From positions 52,553-116,552 of the forward strand of contig WHTT01000006.1 of NCBI GenBank assembly GCA_009377605.1: a DNA stretch of 64,000 nt, in the 5' to 3' direction. A program made the translations under genes and the position numbers. Position 1 is the first letter of the stretch; every line of letters begins with the position of its first letter. Positions 9,658-19,140 of this stretch are shown here, one piece after another. This DNA comes from Luteitalea sp. GTDB taxonomy: Bacteria > Acidobacteriota > Vicinamibacteria > Vicinamibacterales > Vicinamibacteraceae. The notes below the pieces were generated by a model. That model had not been told where the DNA came from. It saw only the letters and a program-made list of their open reading frames with translations, and made no database searches.

Positions 9658-10602
9658 CTAGAGGCTTGATTTCTCGAGGAGCTTCACCAGCGTATGGAGC
9701 GTGTGGGAGACCGGCGTCGGAATGCCAAGCTCCGCCCCACGGCGCGCCACGTAGCCGTTCAGGGAATCGATCTCCGTGCGCTTCCCGCGCAGGATGTCCT
9801 GCCCCGTCGACGACAGCGCATTCGGCATGCTGCCTGCGAGCTTCCAGCCCGCTTCGACCATGCCGTCTGGCATCTCGACACCGAGCCCGCGCGCAACCGC
9901 TACGGTCTCTTCGATGGCGTGCCGCATCACTTCGCGTGTCCCGGGATCGGCGACCAGCCGCCCATATCTGGTTCGGGTCAACGCGGAGATCGCGTTGTAG
10001 GCACAGTTCATGACCATCTTCGTCCAGAGATCCGTTTCGATGCGTGCCGATACTCGACACGGCACACCGGCCCGGCCGAAGACGTGCGCGACTCGCTCGA
10101 TGTCGCGCCGGCGCTGATCGCTGGATCCACCGCGCTGCGGGGCATCACCGATGATGAGGTCGCCACGGCCGGCATGCGTCACCACGCCCGGGGCCGTCAT
10201 CTCCGCGGCCACATAGACGGACGCGGGAATGGCATCGATCCGCGTCGCGGCGCGAATACGCTCTGCACCATCCACACCGTTCTGGAGGCAAACAACAACG
10301 GCTCCATTCGACACATGGAGCGCAAGGGTGTTGGCTGCCGCTTCCGTGTCGGTTGTCTTGACCGCAAACAGGACGAGCTCGGCGTCACCGGCGGCGGCGG
10401 GGTCGATAGATGCCGACGCGGGGACCGTCGCCTCGAAGTCGCGGGTCTGGAGTAGCAGGCCGCTTGCCGTGATGGCGTCGACGTGCGCCGCGCGACCGAT
10501 GAGTGTCACGGGAGCACCGGCGCGTGCGAGCATGCCGCCGAAATAACAGCCAACCGCGCCCGCCCCCATGACCGCCACCCGCGGCCACTCCTCAATCGTC
10601 AT
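9658..10602 (-). CDS. panE: 2-dehydropantoate 2-reductase family (ketopantoate reductase)
   Basis: A 314-residue NADPH-dependent ketopantoate reductase-type protein. The N-terminus has the nucleotide-binding VAVMGAGAVGCYFGGMLA, VLFAVKTTDTE carries the conserved Lys after strand 4, and CLQNGVDG is the typical loop. The C-terminal helical domain contains the catalytic region DLWTKMVMNCAYNAISALTR, in which the Lys acts as proton donor, and a late NSLNGY-like IDSLNGYVARRG block. In the pantothenate pathway it reduces ketopantoate to pantoate, but many paralogues act on other 2-keto acids and there is no pantothenate gene nearby, so the symbol is family-level. It is a single gene with divergent repeat elements upstream. 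Confidence 0.8.
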   Translation of the reverse strand: MTIEEWPRVAVMGAGAVGCYFGGMLARAGAPVTLIGRAAHVDAITASGLLLQTRDFEATVPASASIDPAAAGDAELVLFAVKTTDTEAAANTLALHVSNGAVVVCLQNGVDGAERIRAATRIDAIPASVYVAAEMTAPGVVTHAGRGDLIIGDAPQRGGSSDQRRRDIERVAHVFGRAGVPCRVSARIETDLWTKMVMNCAYNAISALTRTRYGRLVADPGTREVMRHAIEETVAVARGLGVEMPDGMVEAGWKLAGSMPNALSSTGQDILRGKRTEIDSLNGYVARRGAELGIPTPVSHTLHTLVKLLEKSSL

Positions 10603-10620
10603 GTCGTGGTTGCCAAGACG

Positions 10621-10638
10621 GCGGACCGTCAGGTCCGC
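10621..10638. repeat. Palindromic REP-like hairpin
   Basis: GCGGACC and GGTCCGC form a 7-bp stem around GTCA. It belongs with the other GC-rich intergenic palindromes in the window and lies just upstream of the PanE-like gene. Confidence 0.5.
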
Positions 10639-10675
10639 TAGCGGCCAAATTTACATCGATTCGTGTGGATCAAGA

Positions 10676-10694
10676 AAAGATGCCAGGCATCTTT
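10676..10694. terminator. Hairpin with A/T flanks, possible terminator of the RND operon
   Basis: AAAGATG and CATCTTT pair around CCAGG, giving a 7-bp stem with A-rich and T-rich flanks. It lies about 30 bases downstream of the outer-membrane efflux gene on the minus strand, where a terminator is expected. Confidence 0.45.
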
Positions 10695-10721
10695 CGGGAC
10701 GCCGCCTTGCCGAGGCGGGCA

Positions 10722-12200
10722 CTAGAATCGGGCCGTCCGCTGCACCACTTCTCGACCAGACGAAGCGGGGCCGGCGGCGCTGGTTGTCGCGCCACTCGCG
10801 CCGGTGGCGGCGCCGTCGGTCACAATGCCCCCCAGCGCTTTGTAGACCGCCACGACGCTCGTATACACGCCGACCTCGGCTTGGGCCACGGCGTCTTCCG
10901 CCTCGAGCTGCGTGCGTTCCGCATCCAACAGCGAGAGGAAGTCGGCAACGCCCTCTTTGTAGCGCACGCGCGCGATATCAGCGGCACGCGTGCTCTCTCT
11001 CACCTGCTCGCCGAGCCTGAGCAGTCGCTGCTGCTCCTCGCGATAGGAAACCAGCGCGTTCTCGGTTTCTTCGAGCGCCAGCAGCACCGTTTGCTCGAAC
11101 GTCGCGAGGGTCTCGCCCGTCGCCGCTTCCGCACCACGCAGCCGTGCCCGTGCACTGCCGAGGTCGAACGCCGCCCAGCTCAACGCCGGCGTTACGGCCC
11201 ACGCGCGCGAGTCTGCCTCTCCGAAGAGGCTGCCTCGACCTGCAATGAAACCGAGGAACCCGGTCAGCGTCACGCGCGGATAGAGATCCGCGGCCGCCAC
11301 ACCCTCACGGGCCACAGCCGCCGCCAAGCTCCGCTCGGCCGCGCGAACATCCGGACGGCGACGAAGCAACTCGCCCGGGTCGCCAATCGACAGCGCTTTT
11401 GCCAGCGGCGGGTAGGGACGAGGCGCGAGATCCGCGCGAAGGGCGCCCGGCCGCACCCCGGTCAGGACGGCGAGCCGGTGCTCGCGCTGGACGAGGCCGG
11501 CGCGAAGCGGCGGGACACTCGCCTCGATTGCAGCGACGCGTGCTGCGGCGCTGGCGACATCCTGTTCTTCGCCGAATCCTGCGTCCCGGCGGACTTGCGT
11601 GAGCCGCAGCGTCTCGCGCTGGTTGACGAGGCTCCGCTCGGCCACGGCCATCTGGTACTGCAACCCGCGCAGCTCGAAGTACGCACGCGCCACGTCGGCA
11701 ACGACGCGAACGCGGACGTCTGTGAGCGTGAGGGCAAAGCTCTCGGCGGTCGTGGCTGCGGCCCGCACCTCCGACCGCACGCGCCCGAACAGGTCGATCT
11801 CCCAGAAGGCGTCAAAGCCCGCTTGATAGGTCGTCGAATCGATCCGTTCGTCGGTGAAGCCTGGCTGCGCCTGCTCGCGGCGATCCACGCTCGCACCGGC
11901 GGTCACCGTTGGGTACCGATCCAACGCGGCATCGTCGAAGATGGCGCGCGCCTGCTCCACCCGTGCGGAGGCAATGCGCACGTCGTGATTGGCATCTAGG
12001 GCGCGAGTGACCAGCCCGTCGAGCACGCTGTCCTCGAACTGGCCCCACCAGCGCGGATCGAAGGACGTCTCGGCAAAGTGCGCGGCATCAGCCTGCTTCA
12101 AGGCAGCAGGATCGACCCGCGGCTCCTCGTACGGCCCCCGCAGGGCGCATCCCGACACGACGAGCGTCAATAGGAATCCGATAGCAAGACGAATAGACAT
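10722..12200 (-). CDS. RND efflux outer-membrane lipoprotein (OprM/NodT family)
   Basis: A 492-residue TolC-like outer-membrane factor. It begins with a lipoprotein signal peptide ending in LVVSGCAL, so the mature N-terminal Cys would be acylated. Two outer-membrane-efflux repeats follow; characteristic segments are VRIASARVEQARAIFDDAAL in the first, the Arg-Pro-Asp block LLRRRPDVRAAERSLAAAVA in the middle, and ALEETENALVSYREEQQRL in the second. Length is normal for the family. It is the last gene of a three-gene RND operon, 19 bases after the pump gene, and would form the outer-membrane channel of that complex. Low-complexity Gly/Ala/Ser residues form the C-terminus. Confidence 0.95.
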   Translation of the reverse strand: MSIRLAIGFLLTLVVSGCALRGPYEEPRVDPAALKQADAAHFAETSFDPRWWGQFEDSVLDGLVTRALDANHDVRIASARVEQARAIFDDAALDRYPTVTAGASVDRREQAQPGFTDERIDSTTYQAGFDAFWEIDLFGRVRSEVRAAATTAESFALTLTDVRVRVVADVARAYFELRGLQYQMAVAERSLVNQRETLRLTQVRRDAGFGEEQDVASAAARVAAIEASVPPLRAGLVQREHRLAVLTGVRPGALRADLAPRPYPPLAKALSIGDPGELLRRRPDVRAAERSLAAAVAREGVAAADLYPRVTLTGFLGFIAGRGSLFGEADSRAWAVTPALSWAAFDLGSARARLRGAEAATGETLATFEQTVLLALEETENALVSYREEQQRLLRLGEQVRESTRAADIARVRYKEGVADFLSLLDAERTQLEAEDAVAQAEVGVYTSVVAVYKALGGIVTDGAATGASGATTSAAGPASSGREVVQRTARF

Positions 12201-12219
12201 TGGGAATCAGGATTCAGGA

Positions 12220-15200
12220 TTACTGCCCCTCCACTGAGGCCGCGGCCACACGCCCCTGCGGCGCACGCGCCGACGCTGAGAAGCGCGCCGCGAGGCCGCC
12301 GACGAGCACATAGAACACCGGCGTCAGGAACAGTCCGAAGAACGTTACGCCAAACATGCCGGCAAACACGGTAATGCCCATCGCCCGACGGATCTCCCAC
12401 CCCGCGTCGGAGGAGAAGATGAGCGGAATGACAGCAGCGAGAAACGTGATCGACGTCATCAGAATGGGCCGCAACCGGACGCGGCACGCATCGAGAACCG
12501 CCGACACACGGTCGTGCCCTTCCTGCTCGCGCTGCCGGGCGAACTCGACAATCAGGATCGCGTTCTTGCAGGCCAGGGCGGCGAGCACGAGAAAGCTGAT
12601 CTGCGTGAATATGTTGTTGTCGCCGCCGGTGATCCACACACCGAAGATCGCGGAGAACAGGGTCATCGGCACGATGAGAATGATCGTCAGCGGATGCGTC
12701 CAGCTCTCGTACTGTGCGGCGAGCACGATGTAGACCAGGAGCACGCACAAGGGAAAGATGTAGATCATCGTGTTGCCCGCGAGCAGCTCCTGGTAAGCCA
12801 GCTCGGTCCACTCGAAGGTCATGCCGGACGGCAGACCTCGCTCGAGAATGCCGGCAATGGCATCCTGCGCCTGTCCCGAGCTGAAGCCTGGCGCGGGCCC
12901 GCCGTTGATCTCCGCCGCCGGATAGCCGTTGTAGTGCATCACCTGGTCCGGCCCATAGCTGCGCTGCACGGTCACCAACGAGCCGAGCGGCACCATGTCA
13001 CCGCGGGCGTTGCGGGTCTCGAGCCGGCGAATTTGTTCCGGCTGTAAACGGAACTCCGACTCGGCCTGGACGTTCACCTGGTAGGTTCGCCCGAAGCGGT
13101 TGAAGTCGTTCGCGTAGAGCGATCCCAGGTACACCTGCAGCGTCTCGAACACGTCGGTGAGCTCCACACCGTACGTCTTCACGCGCTCGCGATCCACGTC
13201 GGCGTCGATTTGCGGCACGTTGACCTGAAAGATCGAGAACACGCCCGCCAGCGACGGCGTGCCGAACCCCTCACCCACCGCAGCCTGCACACGGCCGAAC
13301 AGCTCCTCGAACCCGAGATTGCCGCGGTCTTCGACGTAGAGCTTGAATCCTCCCGTCGTGCCGAGGCCTTGAACCGGCGGTGGAGGGAAGATGGCCACGA
13401 AGGCCTCCTGGAGCTCGCTGTACTGCGCGTTGAGCGCCCCGACGATGGCGCCCGCCGACAGCTCCGGCGATTGCCGCTCGAGCGCAGGCTTGAGGGTCAC
13501 GAATGCGATGCCGGTGTTCGACGCGTTGACGAAGCCGTTGACCGACAACCCGGGGAACGAGACTGCATTCGAGACCCCCGGGTGCTTCATCGCAATCTCG
13601 CCCAATCGTCTGACCACCGCGTCGGTGCGATCGAGCGTTGCAGCATCTGGCAGCTGCGCGAAGGCAATCAGATAGTCCTTGTCCTGCGCAGGCACGAAGC
13701 CGGACGGGACACGCGCGAACCCGAGGGCCGTCAGCCCGATCAACCCGAGATAGACCACGACCACGATGGCAGACACGCGGAGGACACGGGCGACACCGAA
13801 ACCGTACGCCGACGACGAACGCTCGAACACGCGGTTGAACAGACGGAAGAACCAGCCGAACAGCCGATCGGCCACACGCTGCACGACGTCCTTGGGTGCA
13901 CCGCGCGGCTTCAAGATACGGGAGGCGACCGCCGGGCTGAGCGTGAGCGAGTTGAACGCCGAGATCGCCGTGGAGATCGCAATCGTCAGCGAGAACTGGG
14001 CGTAGAACTTGCCGCTCAGCCCGCTGATGAACGCCGTGGGGACAAACACGGCACCGAGCACGAACGCGATGGCGATGATGGGTCCCGAGACCTCCTCCAT
14101 CGCCCGCCGTGTGGCGGCGACCGGATCCAACCCGAGCTCGATGTGCCGTTCCACGTTCTCGACGACCACGATCGCATCGTCCACGACGATGCCGATGGCG
14201 AGGACCAGACCGAACAACGACAGCGTGTTCAGCGAGAAACCGGCCACGAGCATGACGGCAAACGTGCCGACGATCGAGACCGGCACGGCGAGCAGCGGAA
14301 TGAGTGTCGCTCGCCACGTCTGGAGGAAGATCATCACGACGAGCACGACCAGAATCGTCGCCTCGATCAAGGTCCGTACGACCGATCGAATCGAGTCGCG
14401 GACGTAGATGGTTGGGTCGTACACGATCCGGTATTCCACGCCCTCGGGAAACGACTGGCTCAACGCCTCCATCGTGGCGCGGACCTGGTTCGACGCCTCG
14501 ATGGCGTTCGTGCCAGGCCGCTGGAAGATGCCGATGGCGGCGGCCGGCTGGTTGTCGAGCAAGCTCCGCAACGCGTAGGTATTCGACCCGAGCTCGACCC
14601 GGCCGACGTCGCGTACGCGCGTGATCTCGCCATCTGGCGTTGCGCGCACGACCACGTTGCCAAACTCTTCCTCTGTCGTCAGACGACCTTGTGTGTTGAT
14701 GGAGAGCTGGAAGGTCTGCTCTGTCGGAGCGGGCGGAGCGCCGAGGACGCCTGCCGCCACCTGAATGTTCTGCTCGCGAATGGCGCGCACCACATCGGTC
14801 GCCGTCAGCTCGCGCGAGGCGAGCCGATTGGGATCGAGCCACACGCGCATGCTGTACTCACCGGCACCGAAGACCTGCGCGTCGCCAACGCCTGGGATCT
14901 TGGCGAGCTCGTCTCTGATGCGAAGATGCGCGTAGTTCGACAGGTAGAGCATGTCGTATCGCTCGTCCGGCGACACGAGGTGCACCACCATGATGAAGTC
15001 TGGCGAGGCCTTCTCGGTCGTGACGCCGATGCGTTGGACCTCGGCCGGCAGCCGCGGCAGTGCCTGACTGACACGGTTCTGCACCTGCACCTGGGCGTTG
15101 TCGAGATCGGTGCCGAGGGCGAACGTCACGGTGAGCGTCATCACACCGTCCGCCGTTGCCTGCGAGAACATGTACAGCATGTCCTCGACGCCGGTGATCT

Positions 15201-15408
15201 GTTGCTCGAGCGGCGACGCGACGGTCTCGGCAATCACCCGCGGGTTCGCACCCGGATAGGTGCCGCGCACGATCACCGTCGGCGGCACCACCTCCGGATA
15301 CTCGCTGACCGGCAGCCGGAACGCCGCGAGACCGCCGGTGATGACAATCACCAGCGACAACACCATCGCGAAAATCGGTCGGTCGATGAAGAATTGAGCG
15401 AGTTTCAC
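12220..15408 (-). CDS. RND multidrug efflux pump, HAE-1 family (AcrB/MexB-like)
   Basis: A 1062-residue inner-membrane proton-driven exporter. The N-terminus FFIDRPIFAMVLSLVIVITG is diagnostic of HAE-1 pumps. Transmembrane segment 4 carries the proton-relay pair in IGIVVDDAIVVVENVE, and the periplasmic loops and second half (RPILMTSITFLAAVIPLIFS) are complete, so all 12 membrane helices and the porter and docking domains are expected. It would export hydrophobic or amphiphilic compounds with the adaptor encoded 8 bases upstream and the channel encoded downstream. The substrate cannot be predicted. A two-component system is encoded divergently and may regulate the operon. Confidence 0.96.
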   Translation of the reverse strand: MKLAQFFIDRPIFAMVLSLVIVITGGLAAFRLPVSEYPEVVPPTVIVRGTYPGANPRVIAETVASPLEQQITGVEDMLYMFSQATADGVMTLTVTFALGTDLDNAQVQVQNRVSQALPRLPAEVQRIGVTTEKASPDFIMVVHLVSPDERYDMLYLSNYAHLRIRDELAKIPGVGDAQVFGAGEYSMRVWLDPNRLASRELTATDVVRAIREQNIQVAAGVLGAPPAPTEQTFQLSINTQGRLTTEEEFGNVVVRATPDGEITRVRDVGRVELGSNTYALRSLLDNQPAAAIGIFQRPGTNAIEASNQVRATMEALSQSFPEGVEYRIVYDPTIYVRDSIRSVVRTLIEATILVVLVVMIFLQTWRATLIPLLAVPVSIVGTFAVMLVAGFSLNTLSLFGLVLAIGIVVDDAIVVVENVERHIELGLDPVAATRRAMEEVSGPIIAIAFVLGAVFVPTAFISGLSGKFYAQFSLTIAISTAISAFNSLTLSPAVASRILKPRGAPKDVVQRVADRLFGWFFRLFNRVFERSSSAYGFGVARVLRVSAIVVVVYLGLIGLTALGFARVPSGFVPAQDKDYLIAFAQLPDAATLDRTDAVVRRLGEIAMKHPGVSNAVSFPGLSVNGFVNASNTGIAFVTLKPALERQSPELSAGAIVGALNAQYSELQEAFVAIFPPPPVQGLGTTGGFKLYVEDRGNLGFEELFGRVQAAVGEGFGTPSLAGVFSIFQVNVPQIDADVDRERVKTYGVELTDVFETLQVYLGSLYANDFNRFGRTYQVNVQAESEFRLQPEQIRRLETRNARGDMVPLGSLVTVQRSYGPDQVMHYNGYPAAEINGGPAPGFSSGQAQDAIAGILERGLPSGMTFEWTELAYQELLAGNTMIYIFPLCVLLVYIVLAAQYESWTHPLTIILIVPMTLFSAIFGVWITGGDNNIFTQISFLVLAALACKNAILIVEFARQREQEGHDRVSAVLDACRVRLRPILMTSITFLAAVIPLIFSSDAGWEIRRAMGITVFAGMFGVTFFGLFLTPVFYVLVGGLAARFSASARAPQGRVAAASVEGQ

Positions 15409-15416
15409 GGTGACGT

Positions 15417-16625
15417 TTACTCCTGAGCCTCAGCAACTTCGCCGGGGGCCGGCTCCCCGTCTGGCGTGGCCTCGGTCGCATCCATGGCGACCACGACCGG
15501 CTCGACCTTCACACCGGGACGCACGCGCTGGAGACCATTGATCACTACCCGGTCGCCCGGTTTCAGCCCGCTACGGATGACGCGCATCCCGTCGACCAGC
15601 GGGCCAAGCGTGACGGTCCGATACGCGACCGTCCCGTTGTCCTCGACCACGTAGACGAACTTCTTGTCCAGATCCGTCCCAACAGCCCGATCCTGAACCA
15701 ACAGGGCGCGCGACGACCCGTTGCCTGCGAGCCGAAGCCGCACGAACAAGCCAGGCGTCAGCTGGCGGCGCGGGTTCCGAAACACCGCCCGACCCTGGAT
15801 CGTGCCTGTCGCCGGATCGACCTGGTTGTCGAGAAAGTTCATCTGGCCTTCACGAGGAAATCCCGTGTCGCTAGCAATCGCCATCTGAATCGGAAGGCGC
15901 GAAAGGTCCGGACGGGTCCCACCCCCGTCGCCGGCAAGATTCTGGTATCGAAGGAAGATTCGCTCGTCCGCATCGAAGTACGCATAGATGGGGTCCAGCG
16001 AGACAACGGTGGTGAGTAGGGTGGCCTCCCCGGGACCGGTCGACACCAAGTTGCCCTGGGTGACAATCGCGCGACTCACGCGACCCGACACTGGGGCGGT
16101 GACTTGTGTGAACTCCAGGTTCAGCTCGGCGGCGCGCAGGGCTGCTGCTACCGCGTCCACCTGGGCCGCGGACTCCTCCGCAAAGGCGGCACGTCGCTCC
16201 TGCTCCTCGAGAGACATGGCGTTCTGGGCACGCAACCGCTCCGCGCGCTGCGCCTCCAGGCGTGCACGCTGAACGGTGGCACGCGTACGCGCCAGCTCCG
16301 CCCGCAACCGATCGACCTCGGCCTGGAAAGGACGCGGGTCGATCTGGAAGAGCAGCGCGCCCGCTTTCACGAGTGCCCCTTCGGTGAACAACACCTTTGA
16401 AACATATCCCGACACGCGCGGGCGCACTTCAACGGTTTCGACGGCCTCGAGGCGTCCCGTGAACTCGTCCCACTCGGTCACGTCACGATGCAGCACTTCG
16501 GCCACGGTCACCTTCGGCGGCGGGGGATCCGCGGGCTGCGCGGCGGTTCGCGAGCAGGCGGAGAGTACGGCAGCAAACAACACGATGAGCCCATAACTCA
16601 CCAAGCGGCGAGTCCGGTATGACAT
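15417..16625 (-). CDS. RND efflux periplasmic adaptor (AcrA/MexA-like lipoprotein)
   Basis: A 402-residue membrane-fusion protein. The chosen start gives a lipoprotein signal (YGLIVLFAAVLSACSR), which argues against the longer upstream frame. Then come the first lipoyl half (VEVRPRVSGYVSKVLFTEGA), an alpha-hairpin with repeated Arg/Glu/Ala heptads (RAELARTRATVQRARLEAQR), the second lipoyl half (VTAPVSGRVSRAIVTQGNLV), a beta barrel and a membrane-proximal domain ending in KPGDRVVINGLQRVRPGVKV. It is the first gene of the RND operon and would bridge pump and outer-membrane channel. The divergent histidine kinase gene begins about 320 bases away. Confidence 0.95.
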   Translation of the reverse strand: MSYRTRRLVSYGLIVLFAAVLSACSRTAAQPADPPPPKVTVAEVLHRDVTEWDEFTGRLEAVETVEVRPRVSGYVSKVLFTEGALVKAGALLFQIDPRPFQAEVDRLRAELARTRATVQRARLEAQRAERLRAQNAMSLEEQERRAAFAEESAAQVDAVAAALRAAELNLEFTQVTAPVSGRVSRAIVTQGNLVSTGPGEATLLTTVVSLDPIYAYFDADERIFLRYQNLAGDGGGTRPDLSRLPIQMAIASDTGFPREGQMNFLDNQVDPATGTIQGRAVFRNPRRQLTPGLFVRLRLAGNGSSRALLVQDRAVGTDLDKKFVYVVEDNGTVAYRTVTLGPLVDGMRVIRSGLKPGDRVVINGLQRVRPGVKVEPVVVAMDATEATPDGEPAPGEVAEAQE

Positions 16626-16942
16626 ACGAACGTTGTATGGTTCCAAGCCAGCTTCCTCCTTCCAACCTATTCGCAGAATCTGGCAATCCGTCTCAAACTC
16701 TTTCTTCGACGCGAGTCTTGGATCGAGAGTTTCAATTTCTCTGCGGAGAGGGCCTGCGCTGCGGCGTCGATGTCTGCTCGCCAATTGGAAGGGACGTGGC
16801 GCGGCCAAGACCGCGCCCTACCGCTATCCTGAGTATGTTCGGTAAGGCGGCCTATCGGGCCGCCGCTTCCGTCTCTATCCTGAGCATTCTTGGCAGGGCG
16901 ACCCGGTGAGGCCGCCGCGCCCTCTTCCCGCTTTGTAGACGA
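16626..16942. other. Intergenic region with palindromes and a diverged 51-bp tandem repeat
   Basis: No convincing gene lies in this 317-base stretch between the divergent RND operon and two-component genes. It holds a hairpin at 16798-16817 (GGCGCGG and CCGCGCC) and another at 16846-16864 (GGCGGCC and GGCCGCC). Two imperfect copies of a 51-base unit, both opening with CTATCCTGAG, begin at 16824 and 16875. Promoters for both operons should lie here, but I could not pick convincing hexamers. Confidence 0.6.
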
Positions 16943-18433
16943 GTGACGCGGGCGGATTTCGACATGAGCCCCCAATCTCATGATGGCTGGTGCTCACCCT
17001 CTTCCACAATTGGACAGAGGCCTGATCCTTGCGTCGCCCGTGCGGACCACGCTTGGCTCCGGCAGATGGCCGAGACCGATCTCCTACTTTCGACCGATAC
17101 CGAGATGGGACTAATGTTGGATAATGTAGAGATGCATACTGGCCCCTGCGACGGCGACCAGCCCTCAAACCTCTCTCCGGCGCAGCTTCGTGAGGCGTTC
17201 GAGCGTGAGACGGCCGAGCGCCGGCGGTTCGAATGCTTGGCCAAGATCCAGAGCGATGCGGTCCAGCTCGCGCTCGATCTGCTCGTCAGCGAGCCGGACA
17301 TCGCCGGCTTCTTTCGCGCCTTTACCAAGACGATGGTCGAGGAATGCGAGAGCCACGCGTGCGGCGTGTGGCTGATCGATGACGACCATCGAAGCTGTGA
17401 CCTGTGGATGGCGTACTTGAAGGATCGCATGTTCACGCCGGGCACCGCCGACTGGGATGCCCTGGCGCTGCCGCGGCACAGCCTGGCGCAGCACCTCTTC
17501 GGCTACGCGCCAGGTTGGACACGCACGATCGAGTACGCCGGCGACGACCCGCGCCTGCCCGAGCCAGTACGTGCGTTCAATCGTCGCGAAGGCGTCAGCT
17601 CCGTCGCGGTCGCACCGCTCGTGCTGGCCACCCGGACGCTGGGCTGGTTCGCGCTATCCACCGGACCGACGCCCGCCTGCGAGAGCGCATGGCGGCTCGC
17701 GCTGCTCGAAGCCAGCGCGCGTCAGGCGACGCTGGCGCTCTATCAGAGCAGACTGGCCGAACAGAGCCTGCTGGAAGAGCGCCACAAGGCGATCCTGGAA
17801 GAGCGCAACCGTCTCGCGCGTGACATTCACGACAATCTCGCTCAAGGGTTCGCCGCCATTCTCATGCAGCTTCAGGCCGCCAAGCGGCTCGCCACTGCGT
17901 TGCCGCCTGCCGTGGCATCGAGTCTCGATGCCGCTGTCGATCTGGCGCGCACACACATGATCGAGGCGCGGCGCTCGGTCGGTGCGCTCCGCCCGCACCT
18001 CGGAGAGGGCGAGACGCTTGCCGCGACCTTGCGACGCCTCGTCGACATGGCCAGACGAACGACCGACGTCCCGATCGAGCTCGTCCTGGACCAGCTGCCA
18101 CAGTTCGGTCACGAGGTGGAGCGCGAGATCATCGGGATCGCGCAGGAGGCCTTGAACAACGCCGTTCGTCACGCCGACGCGCGAAGAATCACCCTCACCG
18201 CCTCGGCCCCGCGCTCGCTCGCGTTTCGGCTGTCGGTGGCCGACGATGGCCGCGGGATCGGCGACGAGCGTGCTGCGTCGGGCTTCGGTATGACGAGCAT
18301 GCAGGAGCGTGCGGAACATATCAGCGCGTCATTGACGATCGTGACGGCCTCGCGGCGTGGCACAGAGGTCGTGCTCGCCTGGGAACCCGCGCCGATAGAG
18401 TCCGCAGCCACGGAGGTCCATGCCGCACAGTGA
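16943..18433 (+). CDS. Histidine kinase, GAF plus HisKA_3 (NarL/LuxR-type system)
   Basis: A 496-residue soluble sensor kinase. Residues about 105-270 form a GAF-like sensor (ACGVWLIDDDH and VAVAPLVLATRTLGWFAL). A coiled segment (EQSLLEERHKAILEERNRLA) leads to the HisKA_3 dimerisation domain with phospho-accepting His296 in ARDIHDNLAQGF. A GHKL ATPase follows, with the N box in EALNNAVRHA, DDGRGIG, and GFGMTSMQERA. There is no membrane segment, so it would sense a cytoplasmic signal. The start is uncertain: the GTG at 16943 is the longest option, and ATGs at 17066 and 17114 are possible, since the first 75 residues look unconserved. It overlaps the response-regulator gene by 14 bases. Confidence 0.88.
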   Translation: MTRADFDMSPQSHDGWCSPSSTIGQRPDPCVARADHAWLRQMAETDLLLSTDTEMGLMLDNVEMHTGPCDGDQPSNLSPAQLREAFERETAERRRFECLAKIQSDAVQLALDLLVSEPDIAGFFRAFTKTMVEECESHACGVWLIDDDHRSCDLWMAYLKDRMFTPGTADWDALALPRHSLAQHLFGYAPGWTRTIEYAGDDPRLPEPVRAFNRREGVSSVAVAPLVLATRTLGWFALSTGPTPACESAWRLALLEASARQATLALYQSRLAEQSLLEERHKAILEERNRLARDIHDNLAQGFAAILMQLQAAKRLATALPPAVASSLDAAVDLARTHMIEARRSVGALRPHLGEGETLAATLRRLVDMARRTTDVPIELVLDQLPQFGHEVEREIIGIAQEALNNAVRHADARRITLTASAPRSLAFRLSVADDGRGIGDERAASGFGMTSMQERAEHISASLTIVTASRRGTEVVLAWEPAPIESAATEVHAAQ

Positions 18434-19097
18434 CATCAGCACCGAGACCGCCGTCGGCGCAGGTCGCGGAACCGGTTCCAGGGCCCGGGTGCTCATCGTC
18501 GACGATCATGCCCTGCTTCGAACGGGCGTCGCGAACATCATCAATCAGGAGCCGGATCTCGAAGTAGTGGCCGAGAGCGGTAACGGTGCCGAAGCGCTGG
18601 ATGCGTTCGACCGCCACCACCCCGACGTGACGTTGCTGGATCTTCGGATGCCCGTGATGGAGGGCGTCGAAGCCGTCCGGAGAATGCGGGAGCGCGATCC
18701 TCACGCCAAGATCATCATCCTCACCACCTACGACACCGACGAGGACATCGCCCGGGCGCTCAGGGCGGGAGCCAAGGCCTACGTGCTGAAGGACATCTCC
18801 GCTGAGGACCTCATTGCCTGCATTCACCAAGTGCTCGCCGGCAAGACCTACCTGGCGCCGGCGGCTGCCGCGAAGCTTGCGGAAGGTGTGACACGCGTCC
18901 ACTTGACGCCGCGCGAGCTAGCCACGCTCCGGCTCATGGCGGACGGTCGGGCGAACAAAGAGATCGCAGACGCGCTCAGGATCAGCGAGCGGACAGTAAA
19001 GACCCACGTGGGCCACCTGTTCGAGAAGCTTGGGGTAACCAGTCGGACCGAGGCCGTGAAAGTCGCAAGTCGGCGCGGCCTGGTGAGACTCGACTGA
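18420..19097 (+). CDS. NarL/FixJ-family response regulator
   Basis: A 225-residue DNA-binding response regulator. The receiver domain has VLIVDDHALLRTG with the acidic pair, the phospho-accepting Asp74 in VTLLDLRMP, the conserved Thr in IIILTTYDT and Lys in AYVLKDIS. A LuxR-type helix-turn-helix follows (LTPRELATLRLMADGRANKE and ISERTVKTHVGHLFEKLGV). Its first 20 residues form a short Gly/Thr-rich extension. It overlaps the histidine kinase gene by 14 bases, which indicates one operon and a cognate pair. The divergent RND efflux operon is a plausible target; that is inferred from position only. Confidence 0.94.
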   Translation: MPHSDISTETAVGAGRGTGSRARVLIVDDHALLRTGVANIINQEPDLEVVAESGNGAEALDAFDRHHPDVTLLDLRMPVMEGVEAVRRMRERDPHAKIIILTTYDTDEDIARALRAGAKAYVLKDISAEDLIACIHQVLAGKTYLAPAAAAKLAEGVTRVHLTPRELATLRLMADGRANKEIADALRISERTVKTHVGHLFEKLGVTSRTEAVKVASRRGLVRLD

Positions 19098-19140
19098 TCG
19101 CTGAGCGCGTCAATGCGGAAACGCGTTACGTCCTAGAAAC

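Noticed and set aside
13210..15426. Long plus-strand open frame of about 738 codons opposite the RND pump gene
   Set aside because: It is Arg/His/Asp-rich, has no recognisable family and lies wholly antisense to an intact HAE-1 pump; high GC at codon third positions creates such frames.
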